From: Paramecium octaurelia
Lineage: Eukaryota > Ciliophora > Oligohymenophorea > Peniculida > Parameciidae
NCBI GenBank assembly: GCA_905182995.1
Contig: CAJJDP010000005.1
Location: 744,001 to 808,000, forward strand
Reading direction: 5' to 3'
DNA: 64,000 bases
The notes beneath the pieces were generated by a model. The model did no database searches. It was given only the letters and a program-made list of their open reading frames with translations, and was not told where the DNA came from. Positions within the stretch are counted from its first letter, which is position 1; the number at the start of each line of letters is the position of its first letter. The translations under genes and the position numbers were made by a program. Below, in pieces: positions 35,809 to 48,400 of the stretch.

Positions 35809-37763
35809 TCATACTGTGATGATAATATATTTCCAAAGCTTTATTGCATCGATCATCCACATTAATGAAGCATCATACTGTCTTATAGCTTTTTCGATAA
35901 GATGGACAAACCTCTCAAATATATGTTCACTTATCTTGAGTCTTGAGTGGATTGCTTGAATGTCAGATCTCTTAAAATATTTTCTACCTGATAATAAGTA
36001 CTCAAATTTCTTTAAAACAACTTTATTCACATTTGCATCATTACTATCAAAGATGTTCTTAATTTCTACATTTGATTTCAACTCATCTGAAACTATAGGG
36101 ATAAATTCACACAATCTCTCACCTACTATATCACATGGCAATTTTTAATTTGTTATGTAAGGCAGTATCAAATCGAATTCTTCTTCGAAGTCTTAGAATA
36201 TAACTCTTTATGGATTCAATTTGGATAGTAAGAGCATCATTTTATCTTTGATACTTTAGTATAAATTAATATTAATCGAATGTTTACAATGAAATGATTG
36301 CAGATCATCTAAAGTAAAACAGTTATTTTATTTATTAAAAGCATAATGTAAAAAGTACTTAGTATGTTCTACAAACGAATCAAATCCAACTTTATGAATA
36401 AAGTTTTTACAGATAAATTAATCTTGTTAACATAATTTGAGAAATTCATTAGTAAAATTATCAAACCCTTATTGTTTGTATACTAAATCTTTAATACTAT
36501 CTTAATTAATGACAGCTGCTTTATAAGCATCAGTCTACTCTAAAACATACCAAATAACTTCCTTTTGAGTATGTTTTGATAATGAACCTGATAAGTAATA
36601 TTTAAAGATCGAGTATTACACTGAAGTAATTTCAAAACTCTTATGAAAATCTCTCATAGAGTCCATTACATAATTTGTAGATTCGGCAGATCCCAAAATA
36701 AAACCAAATATCCTACTGAATTTCAATGCTTATTCTTCTTATTTTGTTCCTTTGAATAATGGGCTCAGCGAAAAGTCTTCAAAAATCTGACTATACATAT
36801 TTTTGGCAATAGATCTGACATTGTCTTTCACATGTTATACAGAACGAGACTATTGGATATTACATTAAAATTACCTCAGAGACAATGGCTCCTCTGTAGA
36901 ATTCAACTGCTTAGGCACACTTAAAGACTGTATCTATTTTAACCTTCAATTGAATTAAGTATTTCAGATAGAGATATTTGAATCGATTGAACATTTGATC
37001 GGTTATATTTAGAGTAGAATGCAATTGTTTCAAGGTTTCAAAATTATAAGCCAGTTTATTACCATTGCTTAAATCTATTAGTTATTTAACAACTCCTTTC
37101 ATTTCGCTAACATCTCTCAGAATTGGTCCGATCAGATCATCGTCATTTAGGATGGTGCCTAATTCTTTGGTGTAATCATCCAATCCTTCCATTTTTTCAA
37201 ATTCACTATGACGTGTTATACCATTTTTTGTCCTATATAAAATTAAATTAATACTTTTTATCTGTGAATTATGATATGATGTCTTTGAGGGATTTGCCAG
37301 ATTAAAATGGACATTGTTGTTACTATGCCTATTATTATGATTATTAAATTTATTAGGTCTAATGATAATGTGATTTCCTTAACACAACATGATTTGTAAT
37401 GACATTTGTATTATCATCTCTCTGAATTTTTACACTGCCAGTAGTTGATTTGTTATGATTCTTAACGGTAAATAATCTTTGAAAATTTCTACTCGAACCA
37501 AGATCAAATTAAGTGGTCTCTTCAATTTATATTGTTTAATTTTTTTTCTACTTTTACTGCTAAGGTGTAAGTGATTTCAGTGCTGAATTTACTCTATCTG
37601 TGTCTATGCATTTAGCAGATCCTCCTTTCCTGACTTACCAAGAATTATTCGACTAAGGAGAATCTAAAGAAGGTAATTTTTAGAATTAATATTCTTTTCT
37701 GAATGTTTGAATTTCTTTGGTCGATTTGCATAAATAGGGTTGGCTAAAAGCATGTTATTACAT
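35809..37763 (-). CDS. Protein with four tandem truncated-globin-like repeats (635 aa)
   Basis: ATG 37763 (MQQHAFSQPYLCKS) to TGA 35809-35811; introns of 22 (GTATTAAT...TATATAG) and 25 nt (GTAATTTT...CCAATAG) leave exactly 636 codons. Residues 1-150 are low-complexity with a poly-Gln stretch. Then come four copies of a ~117-residue helical unit, each with a His in the same frame: H241 (ETLKQLH), H358 (SMRDFH), H476 (DLQSFH), H590 (IQAIH), followed by x2-3, hydrophobic, Ile-Thr/Ser, then Phe/Tyr (LNITDQMFNRF, FEITSVQYSIF, INLYQSI, LKISEHIFERF). Unit 2 shows the fullest match to truncated haemoglobins (MYSQIFEDFSLSPLF...FSRIFGFILG). I infer heme-binding-type globin folds; B10/E7-type residues were not checked. 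Function unknown; oxygen or NO sensing is speculation. Confidence 0.75.
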
Positions 37764-37896
37764 TTCGCCAGAATCTCTACGAATCATAAGAATTCGATAA
37801 TTAATATTTATTATATAATTTGTTATGTGATGGTAATAACACCTGATCAATAATTTTTTCCCTGAACATATCCTTCTTTTATTATTCTGTTCTACA

Positions 37897-39088
37897 TCAA
37901 ACCTCCAAACAATAATATTTCATCATATCCAACAGATCAGAGTAGTTATTGATCACCCTTTATTTATGTGTTTATAATTCTGTTATTAATTTGGCTTACT
38001 AAATTTAATTTGTGTTCAGGAACTAATTTAAAATTTTGAAAATTTATAAAATGATAATAATTCTCTAGATCTTGCTATATTCATAGAATCCATCCTTGTG
38101 ATTCCATTCTTTGCTTTTTGAATGAATGTGATATCTGCACTCCAAAATTTGATAATATTTATTATTTGAATGATTTATATTCAAAATAGTATTAATTTTG
38201 TATCAAAAGACCGTGTCATCATTTAGACAGCAACAGAATGTCCTTAGCAAGATTAATATAGTAAAATCTTCATATTTCCAAAAATAATAATTAATTATCA
38301 TTTGTTCCATTACTAAAATCAATTACCGATGAATTCCATTTCAATCCAATTTTTTTTCTTTAAAAACCCTAATTACAATATTAGTTATCTTTAATTAAAG
38401 TTGATATAATCTCTACCACCTCAATTTGACAACAATTAATTACTTCTACTCATTTTTAATCCTTTTGCAATATGATAATATTACTATGGAGTTATTTATT
38501 AGGATGAAAACTTCAATAAAATTGAAAATATATTATCAAATCCTATAAAAAGACTATAATTAATGATTCAATTAGTTTATACCACATTTACAGTTACTTT
38601 ATATTAATGTATCAATGCTTGATATCCATATTTTTCAAAATTAAAGAGAAATCATTAAATATTATGTAGATGTGGATTACATTATTTGATAACAAAATCT
38701 ACTAATTTATCAAATTTTATCATTAGCATAATATTGGATTGCAAAAACATTTATTCTCGTAGAACAATCTCTAGTAATATTCCAAGTAATCAAAGAAAAT
38801 ATTCAAAAATCTGTTCTATTAGCCTATTTCAAATTGAGTCTTTTTTCTTTCACATAATTGACCCATTAATTAAATTCTACATATATTATACTGAGCCATG
38901 CTTAGGTGATATAAGTGATTGACACAGTAATTTCACTTTATTTTTTGGTGTAAATAGATCCATATATCGGTTAATTTGATTCATTATCATCATTCAATTA
39001 TCTCTTTTATAAAGTAATTGATTTCTTTATAGGGAGACATATTTAGCTTTAAATTCAATTCGCATTTCAATATTTTTGTGCAAGACAT
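37897..39088 (-). pseudogene. Degenerate coding region, unrecognised
   Basis: Composition and the phase of open frames suggest old coding sequence read leftward. ATG 39088 starts MSCTKILKCELNLKLNMSP, and a frame of about 100 codons ends in a plausible C-terminus (INNYSDLLDMMKYYCLEV) at TGA 37897-37899. Between them TGA occurs repeatedly in all three frames (roughly 38100-38950) and no set of short GTA...TAG introns was found that joins the pieces. A fragment reading QGHSVAVQ near 38230 faintly recalls a WD repeat. It could be a decayed gene or a real multi-intron gene I failed to assemble. Confidence 0.3.
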
Positions 39089-39166
39089 GATTTTATTTGA
39101 CTCTTAAATATTTATTTTATTTATGTTATATTAATTATTAATAAAAATATTTAATAAATTATTAAT

Positions 39167-39810
39167 ATGAGTAATGCTAAGTAATATTATTTTTCAATTC
39201 GATTAGATCTGATGGGGAGAATCCAAAATATATGATGGGTGATGAACCTGTGAGATTTTAAAATTATGTTGGAGGATAGGATGAACAATAAGGTATTTTC
39301 ATATTCAAATCTTAGTCCCATAATAGGATCAAAATTTAGAATACTACAACGAGTACCTGAGATTATATATTGCAAATGTAGTCCTAACAAATCAAGTAAA
39401 ATTTGAACTTATTTTTAGTTAAAAGAACTTTTGAATGAGAAGAATGAACTAGTCAATAAATTGAACAAATTAGAAGTAATTTTTAATACTACCTTAATTC
39501 TAGCGTCGCAATCAGGAGTTAAATTCAAATGTGGAAGAAACAGGAGAGGAGAGAAAGAAAAGATTGAGGAGACCAGCACAAGAAATAGAAAGACATTTTA
39601 CTTGTCCAGTTGAAAATTGCCAAAAAAAATACGGGTATTTTAGATAAAATTTATCATTTACATAGAGCTGAAGGTTCTCTTAATTAACACATCAAACTCA
39701 AGCATCCAGAATTAGTAAAAGATAGAGCATTTTATAAATCAAATGAGTAATCGTAATAACAAGGAGAGCCAGAATCGTTATCAGACCCAAAACAGGAGTA
39801 AAATTAATGA
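39167..39810 (+). CDS. C2H2 zinc-finger protein (170 aa)
   Basis: ATG 39167 to TGA 39808-39810 with five introns (26, 23, 23, 28 and 31 nt, all GTA...TAG), leaving exactly 171 codons: an intron every ~100 nt. A Leu-rich helix (LKELLNEKNELVNKLNKL) precedes a basic stretch (KKRLRRPAQE) and one classical finger, FTCPVENCQKKYG then AEGSLNQHIKLKH, split by the last intron. The tail is acidic and Gln-rich. The single finger with a basic flank and an upstream leucine helix suggests a nucleic-acid-binding or dimerising protein (inference). The same strand continues with the cis-prenyltransferase 199 bp downstream. Confidence 0.85.
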
Positions 39811-40009
39811 CAAATAATTTAATAATTATTAGTTATTTTATCTTTTCAATGAGAAATCTTTTTCTAATCCTATTTGAAAAACTCCATTTTCAAACATTCA
39901 AATCATAAACCTAAAATTATGTAATTTGGGTTAATCAAAAAATGACACAGATATATGTTGTGAACGAATAATCCATATAAATTAAATTGAAATTTAATTA
40001 CGATAATAA

Positions 40010-40776
40010 ATGAATATTGTACAAAGTTCCTTCATTCATCTATTAAAACTAGGTAATATCCCAAACCACGTAGGTGTGATTATGGATGGTAATCGGTATT
40101 TTATAGGTTAGATGTAGACGATATGCTAAACAAAGGAGAATGGAGCCAACTGAGGGACATATCTAAGGATATCAATCTTTCTTGAATTTACTATAATGGA
40201 GTTAAAAATTGGGAATTAAAGAAATAAGTGTATTTGCTTTCAGCATTGAGAATTATAATAGATAAATGGATGAAGTACAATTTCTCATGGAATTAATGAA
40301 ATAAAAAATGCACCATCTGCAACATGATCTTAATTTTATAGACAAAAACCAAGTTCGAATCAAATGTTGTGGAGATCTTGATATCTTACAAGATCAAGAA
40401 CTGAAATCCAAATTATTGGAGCTTGAGAACTATAGTTCTAAATATTCTTAATACAAGTAAGAGTGAACATATATATTTTCTAAGACTCAACATTTGTTTC
40501 TCTTATAATTTCACGAATGAATTAGAAAAAGCTATTCAATCAATGCCAAAAGGATTAACAAAACAAGAGTTCTTTTAGTAATTCAGCTCACATTTAATGG
40601 TAACCAACTCCCCTGACATTCTCTTGAGAACCTCTGGTGAAACTAGATTAAGCAATTTCTTACTATATTAAATACGAGAGAATACAGTAATTCATTTTAT
40701 AGATAAAAAATGGCCAGAGTTATCATTTCTAGATTTTTGTAATATGATTTTATTCTATAGAAAAAATAAAATTTGA
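40010..40776 (+). CDS. DHDDS: Cis-prenyltransferase, dehydrodolichyl diphosphate synthase (238 aa)
   Basis: ATG 40010 to TGA 40774-40776. Introns of 22 nt (GTATTTTATAGG...GATGTAG) and 28 nt (GTAAGAG...TTCTAAG, AAG acceptor) give exactly 239 codons. All family motifs are present: HVGVIMDGNRRYAKQRRM (catalytic Asp and Asn), EGHIQGY, ISVFAFSIENYNR, and DILLRTSGETRLSNFLLYQ before WPELSFLDF. Arg-rich GNRR and the Tyr fit the eukaryotic DHDDS type rather than bacterial UppS. Family knowledge: it condenses isopentenyl diphosphate onto farnesyl diphosphate in cis to make the dolichol precursor for N-glycosylation and GPI anchors at the ER. The protein is somewhat shorter than animal orthologues. Confidence 0.93.
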
Positions 40777-40852
40777 TATATTTTAAACTTTAATCATTTT
40801 TTGTAACAATATTGATCAATTTCTATAATAGTTGTATTTGAAATAATAATTA

Positions 40853-42072
40853 ATGTTAAATTTGGTAGATATAAGGTATGGTAAATTAAGATTTCTGTTG
40901 ATGGTTTTGGATTTTAAATATATGTTTGCTATGTAAAATACTTTGGTGAAATTTTCGATTAATTAAGTCTTAATTGAAAAGGTTTAGGGATTGCCTTAGG
41001 ATTACTTATTAAAAGTGTTCATTCTCAAAGATTTTCCAAATGAAATAAATATTAGTTTTGTATTCAAATTTTTCTTTAGATAACACATTATACTTTTAAA
41101 TATTGGATAAGGTTAAATGTTTCATAAGCTTCTCAGTAAGAATTGGAATAAATTGTGCAACCAAAAATCTTCATTATTATGCAATAAACATTTAATGAAG
41201 ATAATGAAATATGTTACTCTTATCAAGATTCTTGGTTGACAAAGGATAATTTGAAGAAATTTTATTAACACAATTAAATAGAAAAATATTACAACTTAGG
41301 AAGAGCCATAAAATGAATTTTTTCTAAACAAATTCAGAAAAATTAGAAAAAAAAATAATCAAATTAGGCAAAGCAAACTTATTAAATAAAAACAAAATAA
41401 AGTTTGGATAAAAGATAAAGAAGGTTGAGAAGATTTAAGAAAAACATAAATAGTATCAAGGTTTAATTATCTACTACTGTAAATTAAGGTATAATTTGAT
41501 GGTAGGAAATGATCATTAAAAATAATAAACCCAATTTACATTATGTGTATTCAAGTAAAATAAATTATAAAATATTTCTATTATCAATTTTGTTGAGTAT
41601 AAGTAAGAGATTTAAAAAATGAGCTGTAAAATAATTTCAAAAGATTTTCTATATTGATCCCAAATTTATTTATTTAATTTGATTAAGTATCCCATTAATA
41701 ATTAACAAGTTTGGGTTGCTAATTAATATCAGCCATCAAAATCGAAAACTCAGATATACATTTATCGAACGTGGTTCAGTTAAATTTTTTTTAAATTCAT
41801 TTTATCAACTAATTTAGCGAATTATCTGTAAAAAAAAGGAAAGTTATTTATTTTTTTAGTCTTATAAACATATCCCAACTTAAAATTATAAACAACGAAA
41901 CAACACCAATTTTTGCATGGATATAACAGGAAAAGAATTACAAATTTTAGTTATTTTAATGATTAATAGATTAGATGAAAAAAAAGGATTTGAAATGCTA
42001 CGTCAACAATACAAAGGAGGCTTTCAAAAATTGAAATTAAAGAATAGAATTAAAAATTAAGAGATATTCTGA
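40853..42072 (+). pseudogene. Broken gene, unrecognised
   Basis: A protein-like frame starts at ATG 40853 (MLNLVDIRYGKLRFLL), passes a 20-nt intron (GTATTCAAATTT...TTTAG) and stops at TGA 41314-41316. Overlapping it by one base shift, a second frame begins at 41313 (MNFFQTNSEKLEKK) and runs to TGA 41655-41657. Beyond that stop the same frame stays open and protein-like (VANQYQPSKSKTQIYIYRTW) to about 41800, then another frame holds MDITGKELQ...IKNQEIF, ending at 42072. One gene with a frameshift and at least one premature stop explains this best. Lys/Gln-rich, no domain recognised. Two or three small genes are the alternative. Confidence 0.4.
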
Positions 42073-42432
42073 CATTATTCAAGATAACAGATTTTCATTC
42101 TATTAAATAATATTCTATTAAATTCCTATTTTATTGTGAAATTCATCATCTTTTTTCTTTTTAATAAAAAATAATTTAGAATATATGATGAAAACAATTT
42201 CTAAGATTGATTTGAGAGGTTTAATCAGCCGTTAAATTTGAAAAAGCAAGTGGAGTTCAATAATTCCATATTATTGCATATTCATTTTGAATTTTTAAAG
42301 ACATTAAATTCTCCATACAGTTGATCTTATGTAGCTCTAGTTAAATTATCATAACCACAAAAACGGAGAAGGGGAGTCTAAATAATGATCATTTGATTCT
42401 GATTATAAATAAATATTATAATTATTTTGAAC
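42073..42432. other. Intergenic region upstream of giant receptor-like gene
   Basis: 360 bp of AT-rich sequence with no supported frame; presumably the promoter region of the gene starting at 42433. Confidence 0.5.
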
Positions 42433-45400
42433 ATGACAATTCAAATATTCCTTGTATTAATAAAACTTGTTTCAGGAGTTGATAACTTTTACTCATGCGA
42501 AGTGAAGACAACTGGACAAATAAATTAGAAAGGAGATTACTCATTTAAAATAAATAGACCAGGGGATTCAATAGTCCATCCCATTGATTTATACAAAACA
42601 TATTACATTCAAATTGATTTTCCTTGGAACATCAATAGCGATTATACGTGTTATAATGAATAGGCTGTTTTAATAAGTTGTAATTATGCTACAAGCACAA
42701 GAGTTATTTTGAATAGCTACTTTGTCAAAGATTACAAATCATCAGATTACGATAATACAGATGGATTTGCATTTTCAATTGAATTAAAATCTGTTTTGAA
42801 TCCAACTTACAGTGGGAAATATGATAGTCCTATTTAGATATCAATTATGAGTTCTACGAGTACTTTATTAGAATAGTGCCCTAATGGAGGAATTCAACCA
42901 ACTATAAATCCAGGAGTCGCGACCTGTTCAGGTGATGGATAATAATTTAAAGTAAATAGTTCAAACACAGATATTTCATTATAAATGTTTGTAAAGAACT
43001 CTTTAGCTATAGAAGTAAATTATTAAAGTAAAATAGAGTTACCTGATTGTCAAGTATACTCGGTATTGGTAGATTGATAAGATTACTAAAGAAATGATTC
43101 CAGGATCAACTACCTGTTTAGTCTACGCAAATTAAATCTTAATTGCAGGTACTACTTGTACAAAGGATTCAGCTAATTTTTAAATAAAGTCAACTTTAGG
43201 GACTGGATTTACCGGATCAAATGTATGATATGTATTATATTAGATTACTCTAGTAATTAATGGAGTCAATTCGCCATCATCAACAACGCCTGATGGAAGT
43301 TTCATTTTATAAACATATAACTCAAATAATAAACTGATTGATGAATGTTCATTATCAACCATAAGTGGATGGGTTCCAAATGTTGTTGTACTCAGTAGTA
43401 TGACATGGACGAACATAGTTAATTAAGTAGAAAGATTAAATGTGTAATTTCAACTAAATAGTTAAATACTAACTGGAGACACTATTTAAATAACGATTCC
43501 TAAAGAAATAAAAATTAGTTCTACTAATCTAATTTAAATAAGAGATTCAAGAAGCTATTTCTTTACTTCCCCAATCAATCAATTAGGATTTACAATCACA
43601 GATTAATTAGTCACGATAACGTCAACCAAGGATTTTTCTACAACTCTTTCTAATATTTTATTAACATTTGTAAATGTTAATGCCCCTCCATCAATTAAAC
43701 CGTCATCACCAATTGCTATTAGTACTTATAGAGGATCTTACATAATTGATAAAAGCACAGCCAGCTTAACTATAGCTGCATCAAATGGCGCAATTAGTTC
43801 AGTTTCAATTGTTGCTTTGAATAAAGTGATCAATTAATTATCTGCCTATGATTTTGTTATAGCATTGGCAAATCCTCTCTTGTAAGATGGATATATAACT
43901 ATTTTATTTCCTAATTAATTCGATTTAACCTAAATTACAAAGATTCAAAACTATGAAATAAACTCATAAGCTTATGATGCTTAATATAGTGTTTCTAGTT
44001 AGAAACTAATAATCTCATCATTATATTCAACTAATATTGGGGCTTCTGCATAAATCAAATTTTAAATATAATAAATTAAAAATTAATTTAGTGCTAACAT
44101 AAGTAACGCCTTTACAGTGCAATCTTACTATTCAAAGAGTACTGAGGACTTTTTAGTGGATTAGCATACTACATTTTAAATGGTTTCATTTACATCAGGG
44201 TCCTTGGATACAAATTCAATATCAATTAAAGTAGATGATTATATCACTGGAACAGTAGATAACTATGAAATAAATCTAATTAATACTAATGTAATTACTG
44301 CACTTGGATATATAGTTGTAACGTTTACATCTGATTTTACTATGAGTGGTAATCCTACTAGTTGTACAATAAATGGAATCAGCAGTACATGTACTTCAAC
44401 TGCCACCAATACTATTAAAATCATAACATCGACAAGCATTGCCAGCAACAATAATATCAAATTAAAAATTACTTCTTACATCTCTAATCCAATCACTTTA
44501 TAACTCCTTAGTAATGTAGTTACGATAAAAACATATGATGACTAGAATTTATTAATTGATAGCGGATAAGGCGGCAGCATTTAGATGTTACATTTGTCCA
44601 CTTTTTCATTGACTCTCTCTTCCAGGGTTTCTTAGACGAATGGAGTAAAAAATGCTTATACTTTAAATATCAACTTTTAAGTAACCTAGGTAAATGGAAT
44701 ATATCTCATAATTGAGATTCCAAGTGATTTATCCATTGATCTATAATCGTGTCAATCAATTTCTCCTTTGTAGACAACTCTACCTTGCTCTTTTGCAAAT
44801 TCAAAATTGTAGATTCAATTGCTATGCAGCTCTTGTTCATCTATTGTAAAAAGTATAGATTATAAGATTGCTGTCAATCAAATAATTAATCCTTCATCTT
44901 TCAAACCAGTTACAATATCTGCTGCATATACAATTTAGAATTTATTAAATGATTTAACAAAGCAGAGTCAGTTAAAAGACTCATTGACTATAACCAATAC
45001 TTAGACCAACACGATCAAAACATTTACTTAGACATATGAGAATGGTTACTTAAATCAGTTGGATAATTACTTATTTACCATTGAAGTTAATAATTAATTG
45101 AGTGAGAATTTTAAGATAGCTATAAATGTTCCTACAGACATAAAAGTATTTCAATCAACTGAGACAACTCCCACAAGTTTATCAAACATATAAAACTTAC
45201 CGAGTGATGTTTCAATTAATATTAATTCTCAGAGTATTATTATATCTGGTTATTCTGGATCAAAAATATCAAGCTTCTCATTTAAAATAACCAATTTGCA
45301 AAACCCCAGCACAGCTGCAATCAGTACTTATTTTTCAATTAATACATACAATGTATAAATTAATTAGGATTATTAAATGGATACTGGTTAACTTGGAACT

Positions 45401-48400
45401 TATAATCATAAATGTAATTTACCCTGTAAAGATTGTGATACATCTATCTTAACTAAATGTAGTAGTTGTTATGATAGCACTAGAAGCAGTTTGGTTTCAT
45501 CTAAGATTTATTTCATGAGTGATTCAAATAGCTGCGTAACTGATTGTTATAGTGTGGATGGTTACTATGTTACAAGTGGGGAATTTACCTGTAAAAAATG
45601 TAATGTAGAGTGCAAGAAATGTAAGGATGTAAATTCGTTTTGTTTGGAATGTAGTGGAACATATAAATTCTTAAACAATAAATGCTTGGATTAATGTCCA
45701 AAGACTTACTACAACAATTAATAAGTATGTTAAAATTGCATAAATAATTGTGACACTTGTTCTAATAGTACAACTTGTACAGTGTGCAGCGCTAATTTCT
45801 ACTTGTATTAGTAAACATGCATTGATACTTGTCCTGCAAACATTACTGTCACCAACACATAATAATAAACATGTGACACTTGCACCAATAATTGTTAAAC
45901 TTGTCAAAACCAAACATCATTTTGTATTACATGTAAAACCAATTATTATCTGTATAATAATGCTTGTATATCTATATGTAAGGATGGTACCTTTCTAAAT
46001 GGATCCTAATGCACAGACTGTCTAACCAAATGTAAAACCTGTAGTAACGGAACCACTTGTGATACATGTGCTGACGGTTTACTGTTTTATTAAAATGATT
46101 GTTTGGATAAATGTCCAGATTAATACTTTGCTTAGAATGGCAAGTGTCAATAATGCAATTTCTCATGTAATACTTGCGAGTCCAATTAATATCGATGCAC
46201 CAGCTGTGTAAATAATACATTCCTATATAATTATCAATGTTTGGGACAATGTCCAGACGAATATTATGGTGACATCAATACAAACAAATGTGTGTAATGT
46301 AAGGCTCCTTGTAAGACTTGTAAATCAGAGAAATTATGTTTAAGTTGTGTAACATAAATACCTGTTTTATACTATTACAACAATTCATGTAACACATCCT
46401 GTCTCTAAGATTATGCTCCTGAGAAAGGTCAATGTGTACAATGCAGGAATCCTTGTAAGTAATGTACAACTACGCCTGACACATGCAGCGAATGCTATCC
46501 TAATACCTATTTATTGAGAGATATGTGTGTCACTGATTGTGGTGATGGCTATTACAAAGATAGTTAATAATATCAGTGCTAACTTTGTGAAGATCCTTGT
46601 GCTAATTGTTCTAATAAAACCAGTTGTCTGTCTTGCAAAAATGATTTATACCTATTCAAATCTACTTGTGTTTCAAAATGCGAAGATGGGTATTATCAAT
46701 AGGATAAATAATGCCACTCCTGTTTAAGCATATGTTTGACTTGTGTGGACAACATTAGTTGTGTGAAATGCAAGGATAATTTGATATAGTACAACAACCA
46801 ATGCTTATCATCATGTCCTACTAATTTATTTGAGGAGAACAAAACGTGTGTGGGATGTAGAGCTCCTTGTTTATTATGTGGTACATCTCCTGACAATTGT
46901 TTATCTTGTGTTTCCACCACTTATTTGAATGCTTAATCTCAATGCGTGAAATAATGTGAAGAGGGATATTATGGAGATCAAGTATCCAATAAATGTTTAC
47001 AATGTGTGACTCCATGTAAAACCTGTACTTCAAGTACATCCTGTTCAAGCTGCGTGGATTAGATTCCCGTCTTATTCTTTTACAACAATTCTTGTAATAC
47101 AGAGTGTCCAAATAATCAAGTCCCTGAAAATGGAGTATGTATCTCATGTAGACAACCTTGTAGATCTTGTAAGACAACAGCTGACACCTGCTACTCATGT
47201 TAAAGTGAAACTTACCTCAGTGGTAATAAATGTCTTGGTACTTGTGACGATGGCTATTATGCAGATGCGACTACAAACGAATGTAAGCTATGTATTTCAC
47301 CTTGTCTTACATGTTCAAGTCTTACAGCTTGCATTACTTGTCTCTAGAGCCAAGTTAATAAGATTTTCTTTGATGGCAACTGCATATCTTCATGCCCAAC
47401 TGGCTATTATGAATCCCTTGGTACTTGTATTCTTTGCACTATTGACTCAAGTGATGAAGCTTGCAATTCCACAGTGCAAGTTCTAGAGAGCATATAAACG
47501 GACAAATTCATCCCGATGCCTTGCACTATCCTTACCTTGGTGTTCATTACCACTGTGATTGTTGCCAGGATCACTAAACCTGAGACATTTATTCCAGGTG
47601 CTGTAACATCTATTGGAGGGTTATTTGAATGGGGAAGTCAGGGCGTATTACTATACCTCAGTTATTCGGAATGGGGACTGTTCAATCTCTAGAACTATAT
47701 TATTATGGGAGCTTTGGGAATTAATTATTTACTCAATTTTATACATTTGATATCATCTAGATGCACAATCTATAACGATCCCTACTTTCAGTAATGGTTA
47801 AATAGTAGAAACGTTAATAAAATAACATACGCATTGATATCCTTCATAGGTCTAATAACTACGTTTAAGATTAACAAGATCTATTTCTCCAGATACTTTG
47901 GCTTCTATTTCTTCAAAGCTTGCATTGTGGATGTCCAGAAATTTCTCATTTTCAATATAATTTCCTTGGTGAGCATTTTCTTAATCACTTTGCCTGTGAT
48001 TGTGGCTTCAGCAATAATCTTAAATAATTACGATGAGAAAGATTAGTTGTATGTGTCAACCATCGATTGCATTATTGTCACTTTCATCATTTTTATTTCA
48101 ATCATCTGGGAATCTTAGAAGAACGAAGATTACTTTAAAGAAAATGGACTCTAAGCATTAAATTACGTTGTAGGACAATCTTTCATTGCTGGACAATCAG
48201 AACAATAGGCAGCAGATTAGTCTGGTGAATAAGGAGAGGTCAATTTTAATGATGAAGTTCAAAATTAATAAATAGATGAGCCCTAAAAGATTAATTCCAC
48301 TAACAATTAAAAGAAATCATTTTTGATTAAAAATAACTCTGAAGTCATCATACCTGGTAAAAAACATAGTGTTGCTCCTGAGGATGGACCCTTTTTCAGA

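Noticed and set aside
45671-47198. Several minus-strand open frames across the Cys-rich repeats
   Set aside because: Shadows of the plus-strand receptor-like gene; their Cys and Thr pattern is the complement of its CxxC repeats.
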